Positions 11,197 to 21,599 of a DNA stretch of 64,000 nucleotides are shown one piece after another. A program made the position numbers and the translations under genes. The first letter of the stretch is position 1; each line of letters starts with the position of its first letter. This DNA comes from Saccharomycodes ludwigii (Eukaryota; Ascomycota; Saccharomycetes; Saccharomycodales; Saccharomycodaceae), in NCBI RefSeq assembly GCF_020623625.1, contig NC_060201.1, forward strand, positions 248,001-312,000. The letters are read 5' to 3'. Below the pieces are notes generated by a model. The model saw only the letters and a program-made list of their open reading frames with translations. It was not told the DNA's origin and did not search any database.

Positions 11197-14100
11197 ATGG
11201 GTATCCCTAAGTTTTTCAGATACATCTCACAGAGGTGGCCAGAGATTCAACAACTAATTGAAGGTGATGAAATTCCCGAATTTGATAATTTATATCTAGA
11301 TATGAACTCCATTTTACACAATTGCACTAGGTCCAATGATTTAAACGCAAAATTAACTGACGAGGCAGTTTATGCAAAAATATTCTCGTATATCGACCAT
11401 TTGTTTCAAATTATCAAACCAAAACAAACATTTTATATGGCCATTGATGGTGTTGCTCCTCGTGCCAAAATGAACCAACAACGTGCCCGTAGATTTAGAG
11501 CCGCTGAGGAAGTTGAAGAGGCTATAGAATTAGCCCGATCAAAGGGCGAGTCGGTTCCCAATCAAGACGATTTGTTTGACAAAAACGCTATCACCCCAGG
11601 AACAGACTTTATGACACAGGTTACAAAGAATCTAAAATATTTCATCCACGATAAAATCTCCAATGATTCTTCATGGTCTCAAGTCAATGTTATATTTTCT
11701 GGCCAAGAAGTCCCAGGAGAGGGTGAACATAAAATTATGGATTATATAAGATCCTTAAGGGCTAGTCATGATTATAACCCAAATACACGCCATTGTATTT
11801 ATGGTCTAGATGCTGATTTGATTATATTGGGTCTCTCTTCTCATGATCATCATTTTGCATTATTGAGAGAAGAAGTTTTGTTTACCAAGAAAGCAAAATC
11901 AAATGCCGAATTACCCTTGGAAAGACAAAACTTTTATCTATTGCATTTGTCTTTGTTAAGAGAGTATCTAGAATTGGAATTTAACGAAATAACAGATGAT
12001 TTAAAATTAGAATATAATTTTGAACGTATTTTGGACGATATGATTTTTGCATTGTTTGTTATTGGGAATGATTTCCTACCAAATTTACCAGATTTACACC
12101 TAAACAAGGGCGCTTTCAGTTACATCTTACAAACTTTTAAAGAAGCTTTAAAACAAATGGATGATTATATGACTCTCAATGGTACTATAAATATGGAAAG
12201 TTTTTCCATATGGTTACGTTACTTGTCCGATTTTGAACTAATGAATTTTGAAAAGGACGATATTGATTTAGAATGGTTTAATAGTCAGATTGAAAAAATT
12301 TCTCTAAATGCCGAAAAGAAAAGGGCTCAGAATGGGAAAGTTGTATTATTAAAACAGCAGAAAAAAATGGTTGGTGTTATTAAAAAATGGGCTTTGCGTG
12401 AGTTCCAGCAAAGGAAAAACTATATGCAGTTAATAAAATCAGAAGACGATATTCCTGCAATTGACCTAACTGAAAATAAAATATTGCCATCATCTAACGA
12501 AAAGGATGAAATTAATGCTGAAGAAAACTTGGCTTTTGTGAAAAAACTTGGATTTGAGTTGGGCTTAATTTTAACACATTCACGATCTACTGGCCATTAC
12601 TCTTTAAAAATAGATGTTGATGGTATTAACCCACATGAAACTGAAGAAGAATATTTGGAGAGATTGAAAAGTTTAAAACAAACTTTTAAAAACTATGAAC
12701 AAGGTGTATTGTTTGAAAATAAAGAGGTTCTAACTGAAGTTAAAGGTAGGTACAACGAAAAATTTGAAGATTGGAAAGATAATTACTACAAGGATAAAAT
12801 CGGTTTTAGCAGCAAGGAAGAACCAGAAAAACTAATAGAAATGTGTGAAAATTACGTTGAAGGGTTACAATGGGTTCTATACTATTACTATCGGGGTTGT
12901 CCGGCCTGGGGTTGGTATTACAAGTATCATTATGCTCCTCGTATCTCTGACGTCAAACTGGGTGTTGATGCCAAAATACATTTTGATTTGGGTAAGCCCT
13001 TATTACCGTTCCAACAATTAATGGCAGTTTTGCCTAAAAGATCCAAAAAATTAATACCAGCAGCTTATAGGCCATTAATGATCGATGAGCATTCTGTTAT
13101 TGCAGATTTTTATCCAGACCATGTGGCAATTGATCAAAATGGTAAAGCTGCCGCTTGGGAAGCTGTTGTTTTAATCAATTTCGTTGACGAGCATAGGTTA
13201 TTGGAAGCCATGAAGCCTTATGATCCTAATTTGACTCCAGAGGAAAAGGCTAGAAATATTTTATCTACCGATTTCATTTACTTGTATAACCCTCAAGTTG
13301 ATGATGTTTATAAAACTCCTTTATCTGGCATGTTTACTGATATCGAACATAACCATTGTGTGGAGCAACCATTTGTTCTAGAAAAAATATCCCATAAAGA
13401 TCTGAGATACGGGTTGCATGAGGATGCCGATACAGGTATTAAATCCTCTGGTGGGTTCCCATCTTTGAAGTTTGTCCCATTTACTTCATCTTTAGAATAC
13501 AATGAAACCCAAGTTTTTGAAAGAGCTTCTAAAGACCAGTCTGTGTGTTTACATATAGAGGACAGTTTCAAAGCGGGTAATTTAGGTATTGATGAAATTT
13601 CCGCTAGCTTCTTAGACAGTGTCGTATATACAAGGTGGCCGTTCGTCAGAGAATCTAAAGTTGTTTCCATTTCCAATGGCAAGGACATTTATAGGAAAGT
13701 TGCTGGTAAGATTCGAGCTGTAGATTTGGATCATAACGAAATCAAAGATTTCAACAATTTGAAAAATAGATTAAAAAGGTACTATTCGCATAATAAAGCT
13801 GTTATTTTAGATGATATTAGAATTATCGTCAACGTTGTTCCGGTGAAGGGATTGCTGAGAGACGAATCAGGTTCTTATATAAAACACTTTGGTGAAAGGG
13901 AAGAATCCTACCCATTACAGTTGGTTATTCCAGATGTTTTACATAAAGATTCAAGGTTTGTGGAAAGAAATCCTTTACCTATTGACCAAGAGTTTCCAAT
14001 CGGATCAAAGGTTTTATTTTTAGGAGATTATGCCTATGGATCTGAGGCTATTGTTGAGGGATTTAATAAAAACACTAGATTGAAGTTAAAAGTTTATAAG

Positions 14101-15888
14101 AGGTCATTTGCTGAAGAACCAACCATTGGCCATGACTGTGCTGAACTTGATAAGAAAAACATTCATTATCTACCCTCTTTTGTTGTAGCCAAGGAGTTGA
14201 ACGTTAGTCCATTATTTTTGTCCAAGATTGCATCTGAATTTCGAGTGATGTATAAAGGTAGACCCAGAGACTTTGGCTTATCATTGAAGTTTGAATCACG
14301 TCAACAAAAAGTTTTAGGGTACGCCAAGCGTTATCCAAGGGGATGGGGTTATTCTAATTTAGCAGTCAATTTGATTTTAACCTACAAAAAAATGTTCCCT
14401 GAAATATTTAATAAATTAACTAAAGTAGATAATAGCATCCCAACTTTGGAAGATTTGTTTTTTGATTTGGGAGATGGCAAGTTAGATGCTTTGGTTAAAA
14501 ATGTGGTACAGTGGTTGAATGATACCAAGAAGGTATTTGTCACAGTTTCTTTGGAGAGTGATGCATTGTCCAAAGTGGCCATTGGTGCTGTTGAAGATTT
14601 TGTGATTCAGCATGTTGCCAACCAAAATGTTAATATTGAAGTTAAATTATTGGCTAAAGTTCCACGTAGTGCTGTTCTTATCCCTAAAGAATCATATGCA
14701 TTGCTACATAGACAAAAATTTAATTTAGGTGATCGTGTAATCTATGTTCAAGCCAGCGGGAAAGTGCCATTATTTTCAAAGGGTACTGTTATTGGATATT
14801 TTAGCCTTGGAAGATCACTGATGATTCAAGTTATTTTTGATCAAGAAATTGTCGCTGGTTCAACTTTGGGAGGAAGATTGAAAACTTCTCGTGGTTTGGG
14901 CTTAGATTCTTCATGTCTAATTAATATTAGCACTCCACAATTTATTTATCACTCTAGAGCTTCGAAGACTCATAAGGAACAAAAGGCTGATCCGGTTATG
15001 AACAAAGAAACATTAAAAAAGAGAATTGCGGTTGCTAAAAAAAAACAAGCCACTGAATTATTATCAATCATCAAGAAAGATAATAGTGAGGTAGAAAAAG
15101 AGCAAGATTCCGCCAAAGTTGTAAATGGACATCGTGATTTAACTGCTAAGCAGTTCAACAGCAACAGCGGACCACAAAAATCTGTTTGGAAAGCCAAAAA
15201 CAATACTAATTCCACTGGCACTCCTGATGATAATACTGTTCCAGTCAAGAAAAGCGCTGCCAATAAAGTTTATGATAGTATATTTAATCAATTTGATAAT
15301 AAGCAAAATGCCCAATTTTTACCATATGGTCAAAACGAGGATGGTATTCCACATGGTTTACCTATATATCAACCAAATTTTGTGTCGCCAATTGTGCCAC
15401 CAGGTTCTCTACCTTTTCAACAAGCTGTTCCACCACCAGTATTGATATTAGCACCAAATGGTGTTCCAATACCTGCTCCAATTGTGGGCCCGGATCCATT
15501 GTCACAGCAAGTGAGTTCTGTACCTGTTACACCATTTAAAAAACAGGCTTCAATCCCATACAATGGCCATGTGGATGAAAAGGGTTCATTAGAGCTAAAA
15601 AAGCTTTTGTTGTCACAAGATACTTCTAATGTTAATCAAGAGGACAAATTTGATAACCATCATGACAATTCCTTTAGAGGCAACTACCGAGGCGGCCATA
15701 GAGGCAGCCATAGAGGTAGCCACAGGGGAGGCAACCATAAAAATAACATTAGGGGTGGTGTTAAGGGAGGTACTTCTAGAGGAAATAGCCACAGAGGTAC
15801 CAATGGATTTAGAGGCTCTAGAGAAAACCATACTAATAAATACGGTGAAAAAAAACAACAAAACGGTCAAAGTGCCATTGAAAATTAG
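11197..15888 (+). CDS. XRN1: Cytoplasmic 5'-3' exoribonuclease Xrn1
   Basis: The product (1563 aa; Sc 1528) degrades decapped mRNA in the cytoplasm. The N-terminus MGIPKFFRYISQRWP is the conserved start of the XRN_N domain. Catalytic acidic residues are visible in LYLDMNSILH (D35), GEGEHKIMDYIR and YGLDADLIIL. The helical XRN middle region follows, then the D1-D4 and SH3-like modules typical of Xrn1 rather than nuclear Rat1. The C-terminal ~250 residues are low complexity: a Pro-rich part, then an RGG/RGS/RGN-rich tail at about 1490-1550, which may bind RNA. The start is set by the invariant MGIPKFF. It has A at -3, while an out-of-frame ATG 8 bases upstream has a weak context. Confidence 0.98.
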   Translation: MGIPKFFRYISQRWPEIQQLIEGDEIPEFDNLYLDMNSILHNCTRSNDLNAKLTDEAVYAKIFSYIDHLFQIIKPKQTFYMAIDGVAPRAKMNQQRARRFRAAEEVEEAIELARSKGESVPNQDDLFDKNAITPGTDFMTQVTKNLKYFIHDKISNDSSWSQVNVIFSGQEVPGEGEHKIMDYIRSLRASHDYNPNTRHCIYGLDADLIILGLSSHDHHFALLREEVLFTKKAKSNAELPLERQNFYLLHLSLLREYLELEFNEITDDLKLEYNFERILDDMIFALFVIGNDFLPNLPDLHLNKGAFSYILQTFKEALKQMDDYMTLNGTINMESFSIWLRYLSDFELMNFEKDDIDLEWFNSQIEKISLNAEKKRAQNGKVVLLKQQKKMVGVIKKWALREFQQRKNYMQLIKSEDDIPAIDLTENKILPSSNEKDEINAEENLAFVKKLGFELGLILTHSRSTGHYSLKIDVDGINPHETEEEYLERLKSLKQTFKNYEQGVLFENKEVLTEVKGRYNEKFEDWKDNYYKDKIGFSSKEEPEKLIEMCENYVEGLQWVLYYYYRGCPAWGWYYKYHYAPRISDVKLGVDAKIHFDLGKPLLPFQQLMAVLPKRSKKLIPAAYRPLMIDEHSVIADFYPDHVAIDQNGKAAAWEAVVLINFVDEHRLLEAMKPYDPNLTPEEKARNILSTDFIYLYNPQVDDVYKTPLSGMFTDIEHNHCVEQPFVLEKISHKDLRYGLHEDADTGIKSSGGFPSLKFVPFTSSLEYNETQVFERASKDQSVCLHIEDSFKAGNLGIDEISASFLDSVVYTRWPFVRESKVVSISNGKDIYRKVAGKIRAVDLDHNEIKDFNNLKNRLKRYYSHNKAVILDDIRIIVNVVPVKGLLRDESGSYIKHFGEREESYPLQLVIPDVLHKDSRFVERNPLPIDQEFPIGSKVLFLGDYAYGSEAIVEGFNKNTRLKLKVYKRSFAEEPTIGHDCAELDKKNIHYLPSFVVAKELNVSPLFLSKIASEFRVMYKGRPRDFGLSLKFESRQQKVLGYAKRYPRGWGYSNLAVNLILTYKKMFPEIFNKLTKVDNSIPTLEDLFFDLGDGKLDALVKNVVQWLNDTKKVFVTVSLESDALSKVAIGAVEDFVIQHVANQNVNIEVKLLAKVPRSAVLIPKESYALLHRQKFNLGDRVIYVQASGKVPLFSKGTVIGYFSLGRSLMIQVIFDQEIVAGSTLGGRLKTSRGLGLDSSCLINISTPQFIYHSRASKTHKEQKADPVMNKETLKKRIAVAKKKQATELLSIIKKDNSEVEKEQDSAKVVNGHRDLTAKQFNSNSGPQKSVWKAKNNTNSTGTPDDNTVPVKKSAANKVYDSIFNQFDNKQNAQFLPYGQNEDGIPHGLPIYQPNFVSPIVPPGSLPFQQAVPPPVLILAPNGVPIPAPIVGPDPLSQQVSSVPVTPFKKQASIPYNGHVDEKGSLELKKLLLSQDTSNVNQEDKFDNHHDNSFRGNYRGGHRGSHRGSHRGGNHKNNIRGGVKGGTSRGNSHRGTNGFRGSRENHTNKYGEKKQQNGQSAIEN

Positions 15889-16065
15889 TGAAAGCAACAA
15901 AGGGTTTTATAGTTTGATTTTTACATGTGTATTTATAAAATATTATTTTTTTCTTGTTATTAAAATTTCTTTTCAATTATACTTTTCTCAACCTATCCTA
16001 TTATTACATTACGTATATGTGCTATTTTATCTTAGGTTAAATAGTCAAAAAAAAAAAAAAATAAG

Positions 16066-16872
16066 CTAAAAGTCTTGCTGCAGAGTGTAATCTTGAATTT
16101 TTTTTTCATAGATTTCATTTTTCTTAGCAAACCATCTGTTTTCAAAACCAGTAGACCGGTCTATACCATCCCATCTCCAGCCTGGAACTACGCCAAATCT
16201 GTTTTCAGGATAATTTTTATTGTATTGCATTCTCCCTAAAACGGACAATCTCTTATCCTTAGGTTTCTTACCACCAACACCTTTAGTAAATAAAGCGGCA
16301 GGATCCTCAACATCCTGAATTTCATATAGATGTTTTTTTTTAGTAGCATTTGCATTTGCGTCAGATACTTTAATTAAATTTTTCTGTATATCACCCATGT
16401 TCAATTCTTTTAAATACCGTTCTTTTTCACTTTTTTCTGAAAGCTCTTGTTGTCGAAGTTCATCCATAAAACTATCATAATTTTTAATTTTATGGCCTTT
16501 AGAATCTCTGAAAAGGGTTTGAGAGTTGGATTTTTGAATTTCTTTTGGATAAGTACCCTGAATTGTGCTCTCTTCTTTTTCTTTTCCAACTTGAAGAGAT
16601 AGATTGTCGTCTGTTACATTCAGCATTGGAGAGGTAGAAGCTTGGATTTCATTGGTGTTTAAATTTATCCAAGTTTTTTTTTTCTTCCTTTTAGGTTCTG
16701 TTTCTGAGCCATTGGATACGGATTGGGTTAATGGTATTATTTGGTTATCTAAATTGTCCATAATACCTATTTTTGAAGAGGATTTTATTACGGGAGTTTT
16801 CTTTTTAGATTCATTTTTTTTTTTTTTAGAACCATATAACTTTGACAAATAATCATTTAAAGAAGATGACAT
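16066..16872 (-). CDS. BUD13: Pre-mRNA splicing factor Bud13/Cwc26 (RES complex)
   Basis: The product (268 aa; Sc 266) belongs to the RES (retention and splicing) complex with Snu17 and Pml1, which helps splice weak introns and retain unspliced RNA in the nucleus. The N-terminus MSSSLNDYLSKLYGSKKKK is the family start. The C-terminal signature NRFGVVPGWRWDGIDRSTGF, followed by E-x-R-W and a final lysine-rich helix, is the hallmark. It converges with XRN1 at only 177 bp, the Sc YGL173C-YGL174W pairing. The region 5' of the start is a TTTTA/TTTTTA-rich repeat (16894-16940). Confidence 0.95.
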   Translation of the reverse strand: MSSSLNDYLSKLYGSKKKKNESKKKTPVIKSSSKIGIMDNLDNQIIPLTQSVSNGSETEPKRKKKKTWINLNTNEIQASTSPMLNVTDDNLSLQVGKEKEESTIQGTYPKEIQKSNSQTLFRDSKGHKIKNYDSFMDELRQQELSEKSEKERYLKELNMGDIQKNLIKVSDANANATKKKHLYEIQDVEDPAALFTKGVGGKKPKDKRLSVLGRMQYNKNYPENRFGVVPGWRWDGIDRSTGFENRWFAKKNEIYEKKIQDYTLQQDF

Positions 16873-16910
16873 TTTCTTGATGTATGCTTCCTAATTTTAT
16901 TTTATTTTTA

Positions 16911-16941
<31 letters not shown>

Positions 16942-17128
16942 AAAATCTATAGGTTAAGGTTCTAATTAATATTTGACATACAAGTTAATTATGGTAATAA
17001 TGATGATGAAGAAATGTATACACATTTATAATAATAAATAATACTAATAATTATGAATAATAAATAATTTTTCTAACGTCTAACAAGAAAATAGACCTTG
17101 GAGACTAAAATTTGAGTTCGAGAACTCG
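16873..17128. promoter_or_regulatory. BUD13 promoter and tRNA-Lys 5' flank
   Basis: The spacer has a pentamer-like TTTTA/TTTTTA tract at about 16893-16941 and otherwise AT-rich DNA. Just before the tRNA, GAGTTC-GA-GAACTC (17114-17127) is a perfect inverted repeat with 6-bp arms. The right arm and the following CG are shared with the second tRNA-Lys copy at 46.6 kb. Confidence 0.55.
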
Positions 17129-17220
17129 TCCTTGTTAACTCAGTTGGTAGAGTGTTCGGCTTTTAAGCTTTGAGATTGTAAGGAACCGAAATGTCAGGGG
17201 TTCGAGCCCCCTATGAGGAG
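17129..17220 (+). tRNA. tRNA-Lys(UUU) with intron
   Basis: The 92-base gene becomes a 73-base mature tRNA. The acceptor 5' strand TCCTTGT pairs with the 3' end ATGAGGA plus discriminator G. The anticodon stem TTCGG/CCGAA encloses loop C-T-TTT-A-A. A 19-base intron (17164-17182 approximately) interrupts the loop one base 3' of the anticodon, the canonical place, and the same isoacceptor has an intron in Sc. The B box is GGTTCGAGCC. The D stem is ACTC/GAGT, where Sc has GCTC/GAGC: a compensatory A10-U25 pair that also alters the A box. T-runs begin within 20 bases downstream. A second copy in opposite orientation lies at 46516-46607 with one intron difference. Confidence 0.96.
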
Positions 17221-17411
17221 TTCTTTCATTTTTTTTTCGTTTTTTTTGAAGCGCATTACAGTCTTGTAAGCTTTAATTCATATAAAGAGATGTATTTTCC
17301 TAATTACACCAAAATGAAAACCTGTGTGAAATCTTTACACATCTCATTGTATTTTTGGATCTAAAGCTTTTGCAACTTTTAGGAGTTTTTACACTAACCT
17401 AGAGAATACAA

Positions 17412-18677
17412 ATGTCTAGAAATGAAATATCCACTAATACTAATAGGTTGAAATCGGGATTAAATTTTCTTTTAGATTGTAATATACAAAAATTATTAGA
17501 TATTCAGTTTGATGTTAATTTCTTATTGGAAAAAAGGATTAATAAAGTACTACAACAAAATTTACAATTAAAAAAGTATCATACTAGTAAGCTTTCTTTT
17601 GTTGATCATGGTAACTATACGGGCGTGTCATCTTTGAAACATAAAGATATAAAAGATACTAAGCAAGAAGCGCTGAAAAGAAGAGAAGAAGAAGAAGAAG
17701 AAGAAGAAGAAGAAGGTCTACTTTATGATTCTGAAGAATTGATATCAACACAGCTAACACCCCCTTTAAAGAAATCAAGAAATAATAAATCTCTGTACAA
17801 TCAAGGTGTTCATGTACATAATACCAGCGATATAGTAATGCCCAAGAAAGATGGTGTCAATAATGATAATAATGTATATAAATCAGAATCACAGGATTCT
17901 GAAATCAAATCTACGCAGGAAACTTTATCTTTTAGTTCCCCATTAAAATTTGGGGAAAGCTTGGAAATTTCTAATGGGTGTCATAGTAAAAATGGGATAA
18001 TAGATAATGATTTAGATGAAATACACAAAAATTTAACGAATAGGTTCCAAGAAGATAATTTTTATTTTGATGCTAATAGTTCAGAATTCTTCAATAAACC
18101 CAAGATACAAAATTATTGTAGGGAACGCACCAATGTACTAAAGAATTCTTCACCTGAGCCCTCTAAACCAATAAACAAACCATCAAGGAAACAAACTATT
18201 TATGATTTAAATTATAATCCAAGAACCAAAAAACCATGGATTTTAGAGGATTTTAAAGAGAACCCCCATTTTAAGAAATTAAATGGATATAATAAAGATC
18301 GCAAAGGCAATTATATTCTAGAAAAATTAGATGATTTAGTTAAAGGCGTTGTAACTAAGGATGATCGAATGCAATATAATTTCCCCAATTTACGTTGTAG
18401 ATCAGATTCACCGCCAGGATATGGTAGAATGGATTTCCCCACCACTCAAGAAGATATTGATGACAGGGAGGAGGCCAATAAAATTTTGTTTAATAAAACA
18501 AAGGGCCGCCTTTTATGGGCACTAAACGAACAGATTCCATGGGAAGAGAGAGAGTTTCATTTTAGAAGCAATAGATTAAATAAAATAGCACAGTATGGGA
18601 ATTTTCACTACCAGGAAAATAATTTACAAATTTTCCAAAGACCTTCCAGAAAAAGGACCGGGAAACGAAAAGGATGA
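17412..18677 (+). CDS. SAE2: DNA end-resection factor Sae2/CtIP
   Basis: The product (421 aa; Sc 345) activates Mre11-Rad50-Xrs2 to clip blocked or hairpin DNA ends in double-strand-break repair and meiosis. The N-terminus is probably the helical tetramerisation region. The CtIP/Sae2 C-terminal module starts with the NYNPRTKKPWILEDFK segment and includes SPPGYGRMDFPTTQE. Ser333-Pro334 there corresponds to the CDK site (S267) of Sc Sae2. A pure Glu run lies at about 93-100. Assignment rests on the C-terminal motif plus synteny: BUD13 and SAE2 are neighbours in Sc (YGL174W-YGL175C), here separated by a tRNA. A 6-bp hairpin and an (AAAT) repeat follow the stop codon. Confidence 0.9.
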   Translation: MSRNEISTNTNRLKSGLNFLLDCNIQKLLDIQFDVNFLLEKRINKVLQQNLQLKKYHTSKLSFVDHGNYTGVSSLKHKDIKDTKQEALKRREEEEEEEEEEGLLYDSEELISTQLTPPLKKSRNNKSLYNQGVHVHNTSDIVMPKKDGVNNDNNVYKSESQDSEIKSTQETLSFSSPLKFGESLEISNGCHSKNGIIDNDLDEIHKNLTNRFQEDNFYFDANSSEFFNKPKIQNYCRERTNVLKNSSPEPSKPINKPSRKQTIYDLNYNPRTKKPWILEDFKENPHFKKLNGYNKDRKGNYILEKLDDLVKGVVTKDDRMQYNFPNLRCRSDSPPGYGRMDFPTTQEDIDDREEANKILFNKTKGRLLWALNEQIPWEEREFHFRSNRLNKIAQYGNFHYQENNLQIFQRPSRKRTGKRKG

Positions 18678-18703
18678 GTGGTCTCCAAATGGGAGACATG
18701 ATA

Positions 18704-18770
<67 letters not shown>
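18704..18770. repeat. (AAAT)n microsatellite, about 16 units
   Basis: An uninterrupted AAAT tetranucleotide repeat starts 27 bases after the SAE2 stop codon. Between them a hairpin GTCTCC-AAATG-GGAGAC (18681-18697) is present. The spacer to the convergent AGC1 gene is only 246 bp, so both lie in overlapping 3' UTRs. Confidence 0.95.
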
Positions 18771-18772
<2 letters not shown>

Positions 18773-18923
18773 GTTTAATTGTTATAATAAATATCACTAC
18801 AATTAAAGCAGATGATAAATATACAAGTCTCATCTCGGTTCTCAGTCCCTTAAAAAAAAAAAATGCATCTAAATAAAGATAAAAGTAAACAAGATGGTCC
18901 AAAACAAACATTCTTGTAACATC

Positions 18924-21599
18924 TTAATTATTTCCCTTCCGTACCAAATCACGCAATTTTTGATAAACATCATAATTAAATTGTGCAAAATTATAATCTA
19001 AATCAATGAAAACTTTTGAAATATTACAACTTTTATAATAATAATCCATATAATTTGTCTTTAAATGCGAAGTATCACTTGGCATTTGACTAGTAGACGA
19101 CTCCGGGGAATGTGGCGACATTGTATCATGTGTCATTTTTTCATCCATTTTAGAACCCATACTGTTATTTTGTTGCAATGGAAACAAATTTTGAAATATT
19201 TCATATGCAGCCAAGGTAAACCCAAATTGAGGGGACGATCTCAAAACACGAGCACCTCCCCCTTTAAAAAAACTTTTGAAACTTTCCTCCCTTAATATAG
19301 TTTTTGCAGCATGAATGATACCAGTATATTTAGTTTCACCACTTTTGGGTACAATTTGTAATCTTGTTTTGATGACATCAAACGGGGTGGTTAAATAAGC
19401 AGACGGAATACCAGCTAAACTACCGGAAGTCAAAAGTTCCCAAGTTTCTAGTTTACTTCTTTTGTTTTTATCTTTTGGGTCAAAATTAAATAAATCTTTT
19501 TTGATATGAGCATATGTCGGAAAATAAATGGCCGAAAAGGGGATATCTCGTAGAGAACAAGCCAACACACCTTTATACAAACCAGTGAGTCCCAATTTCC
19601 TAATAATGCTGGTAGCAGTAATACCTGCACCACCTTTATATTCATTTTTGACTTGCAATCTGATTTTAACTATTTCCAACGGATTTGTAAAGATAACTTG
19701 ACAAGCACCAGCCATTGCACCACTAAGCAATTCTTGGTACACTTTGATGTTACCCGTTTTAGTATCAGTAAAAGTGTTTCTCATATAATCGTTGACTGTC
19801 AATTTGATAGCCTTTTCTGGGGCAACCCCAATTAATTGTGGACCTAAACCAGAATAGATGCCCTTTATTCCCTCCCTGCGCAGAATTTTCACAAAACAGT
19901 CTATACTATTTTTATATAGATCATTAGTACGCTGTGCCTGCATCCTGGTTTTGACCATATCAATCGGATAAACAGCGGTGGCACCAATACAACCCGCGAT
20001 CGAGCCCAATAAGAAATTATGTATGGAGTCAAAAATGGGGAAGAAGTAAAAATTTGTTCTTAGAGATTCTGATTTTAATCTACTCATTTCCATTTCATGC
20101 ACTTTATCATTTAGGTAGTTGGGATTGACCAATTTTAAAAAATCTTCCACGGTTAAATAATTCAATGGATGGATATTTGCAGCTGTACTGTCGGCGGGAG
20201 AAGCCATGAAAAGCTTGTCGCAGAAAAATTTAAATAGAGAAGTAGCTGAACTTTGGATGTTTTTAGATTGATCCAAATCCATCATCAAAGCGTTGTAATT
20301 CTGATTGAAAACTTCTGCCGAGTATTCTTTGGAGTATTCTCTTAACCAATCTTTATTGTACTCTTTATTAATATATTCGTTGATATATTTATCCTTGTGA
20401 CAATAAACGTTGCATTGACTGTAATTGGCATCATAATTCTTCGAATCATGGTCATCAACAGCGCTAGGGTTTCCAGTATTCACTTGATTTTGGACATTAT
20501 TTTTCTTAAATTTGAAATTGTTTTCTTTAGAATTGGCCACAATGGAAAACAATAAATTAATCTGGGATGGTGTAAACTCAGAAATATTATTAATCTTATC
20601 ATAATGGTGATTAATGAAATTCATGAAATTTTTTTTATTTAAAATATGTGTTTTCCAGTCATTTTCATCCAAGGAATTTTCTTCTGCATAACGTAATATA
20701 ATTTGGTTTATTAAATCGAAATTCTCGAAAAGATATATAATATCTTTGAAGACATTATATGAAATATAGTTATTGTCCGACTTTATTAAAAACGAATTTG
20801 ATAAATTCAAAGAACCAAAGACGTCCGCACTAATTCTATGGGAATACAATAGTTTTAATAAGTAAATTAATTGGTTTTTGCTAATAGTTTCCCCCAAATC
20901 AGTATTTCCACTACTAGAATCGCAACATAGGTTTTGAAACCCATTGATGCATTTTTCCGTTTTCAAATCATTTTGCAAAATGGATAATAATGAATTCAAA
21001 GTCAATTTGTTGTTTTTCTTCAAATATAAAGGTAGCCACTTAAAATCATCCCAATTCAATTGTAAATTATTGGCATTTAAAAAGGTGTCATTTACGCCGG
21101 ACTGTATAATTTTTATAGTATTTTTAAAATTGCTCAGATCAAGTTCTAACGAGTCAAAGCTTAAAAATTTGTTACCGTAACTATAAGTTTTTAATTGACT
21201 TGTTGGGTCACATTTTCTTAAAAACTCATACAGAATGATCAAATGGTAGTTATCCAATTCCAATAAATTATTAAAATGGAACCAATCATTTATTGTTAAA
21301 TAACCTTTATTTTGTTCATCTAATGCAAAAAATATACAACCAAATGTATTCTTGGGAATTTGGTTTAAGTTAAAACAGTGGTCAGTGAATTTTTCATAAA
21401 AATCTCTGCTGTTGGTGATTAATTCGATAAAGTCGTGGTACTTTAACACAAGCCTTGAACTATTACTTTCTATTGGCTGTGCAAATTGGCTAAAAATTTC
21501 AATTTGTTGTTTTTTCTTGTGGCTATTGGTATTTAAAAGTTCCATTACAGATATGTTGTTGTTGTCTTTATTATTATCTGTATTTTGTACAGAAAACAT
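18924..21599 (-). CDS. AGC1: Mitochondrial aspartate-glutamate carrier Agc1
   Basis: The product (891 aa; Sc 902) exchanges aspartate and glutamate across the inner mitochondrial membrane and supports the malate-aspartate shuttle. The N-terminal ~520 residues form the long regulatory region of the family, with degenerate EF-hand-like segments. The carrier domain (about 530-810) has three repeats, each with the P-x-[DE]-x-x-[KR] signature: YPIDMVKTR, NPLEIVKIR and TPFDVIKTR, with matching GSIAG, GAMAG and GSLAG starts. A polar tail of about 80 residues follows the last repeat. It begins the AGC1-SDD4-EAF3 block that is contiguous in Sc as YPR021C-YPR023C, in the same relative orientation. Confidence 0.96.
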   Translation of the reverse strand: MFSVQNTDNNKDNNNISVMELLNTNSHKKKQQIEIFSQFAQPIESNSSRLVLKYHDFIELITNSRDFYEKFTDHCFNLNQIPKNTFGCIFFALDEQNKGYLTINDWFHFNNLLELDNYHLIILYEFLRKCDPTSQLKTYSYGNKFLSFDSLELDLSNFKNTIKIIQSGVNDTFLNANNLQLNWDDFKWLPLYLKKNNKLTLNSLLSILQNDLKTEKCINGFQNLCCDSSSGNTDLGETISKNQLIYLLKLLYSHRISADVFGSLNLSNSFLIKSDNNYISYNVFKDIIYLFENFDLINQIILRYAEENSLDENDWKTHILNKKNFMNFINHHYDKINNISEFTPSQINLLFSIVANSKENNFKFKKNNVQNQVNTGNPSAVDDHDSKNYDANYSQCNVYCHKDKYINEYINKEYNKDWLREYSKEYSAEVFNQNYNALMMDLDQSKNIQSSATSLFKFFCDKLFMASPADSTAANIHPLNYLTVEDFLKLVNPNYLNDKVHEMEMSRLKSESLRTNFYFFPIFDSIHNFLLGSIAGCIGATAVYPIDMVKTRMQAQRTNDLYKNSIDCFVKILRREGIKGIYSGLGPQLIGVAPEKAIKLTVNDYMRNTFTDTKTGNIKVYQELLSGAMAGACQVIFTNPLEIVKIRLQVKNEYKGGAGITATSIIRKLGLTGLYKGVLACSLRDIPFSAIYFPTYAHIKKDLFNFDPKDKNKRSKLETWELLTSGSLAGIPSAYLTTPFDVIKTRLQIVPKSGETKYTGIIHAAKTILREESFKSFFKGGGARVLRSSPQFGFTLAAYEIFQNLFPLQQNNSMGSKMDEKMTHDTMSPHSPESSTSQMPSDTSHLKTNYMDYYYKSCNISKVFIDLDYNFAQFNYDVYQKLRDLVRKGNN

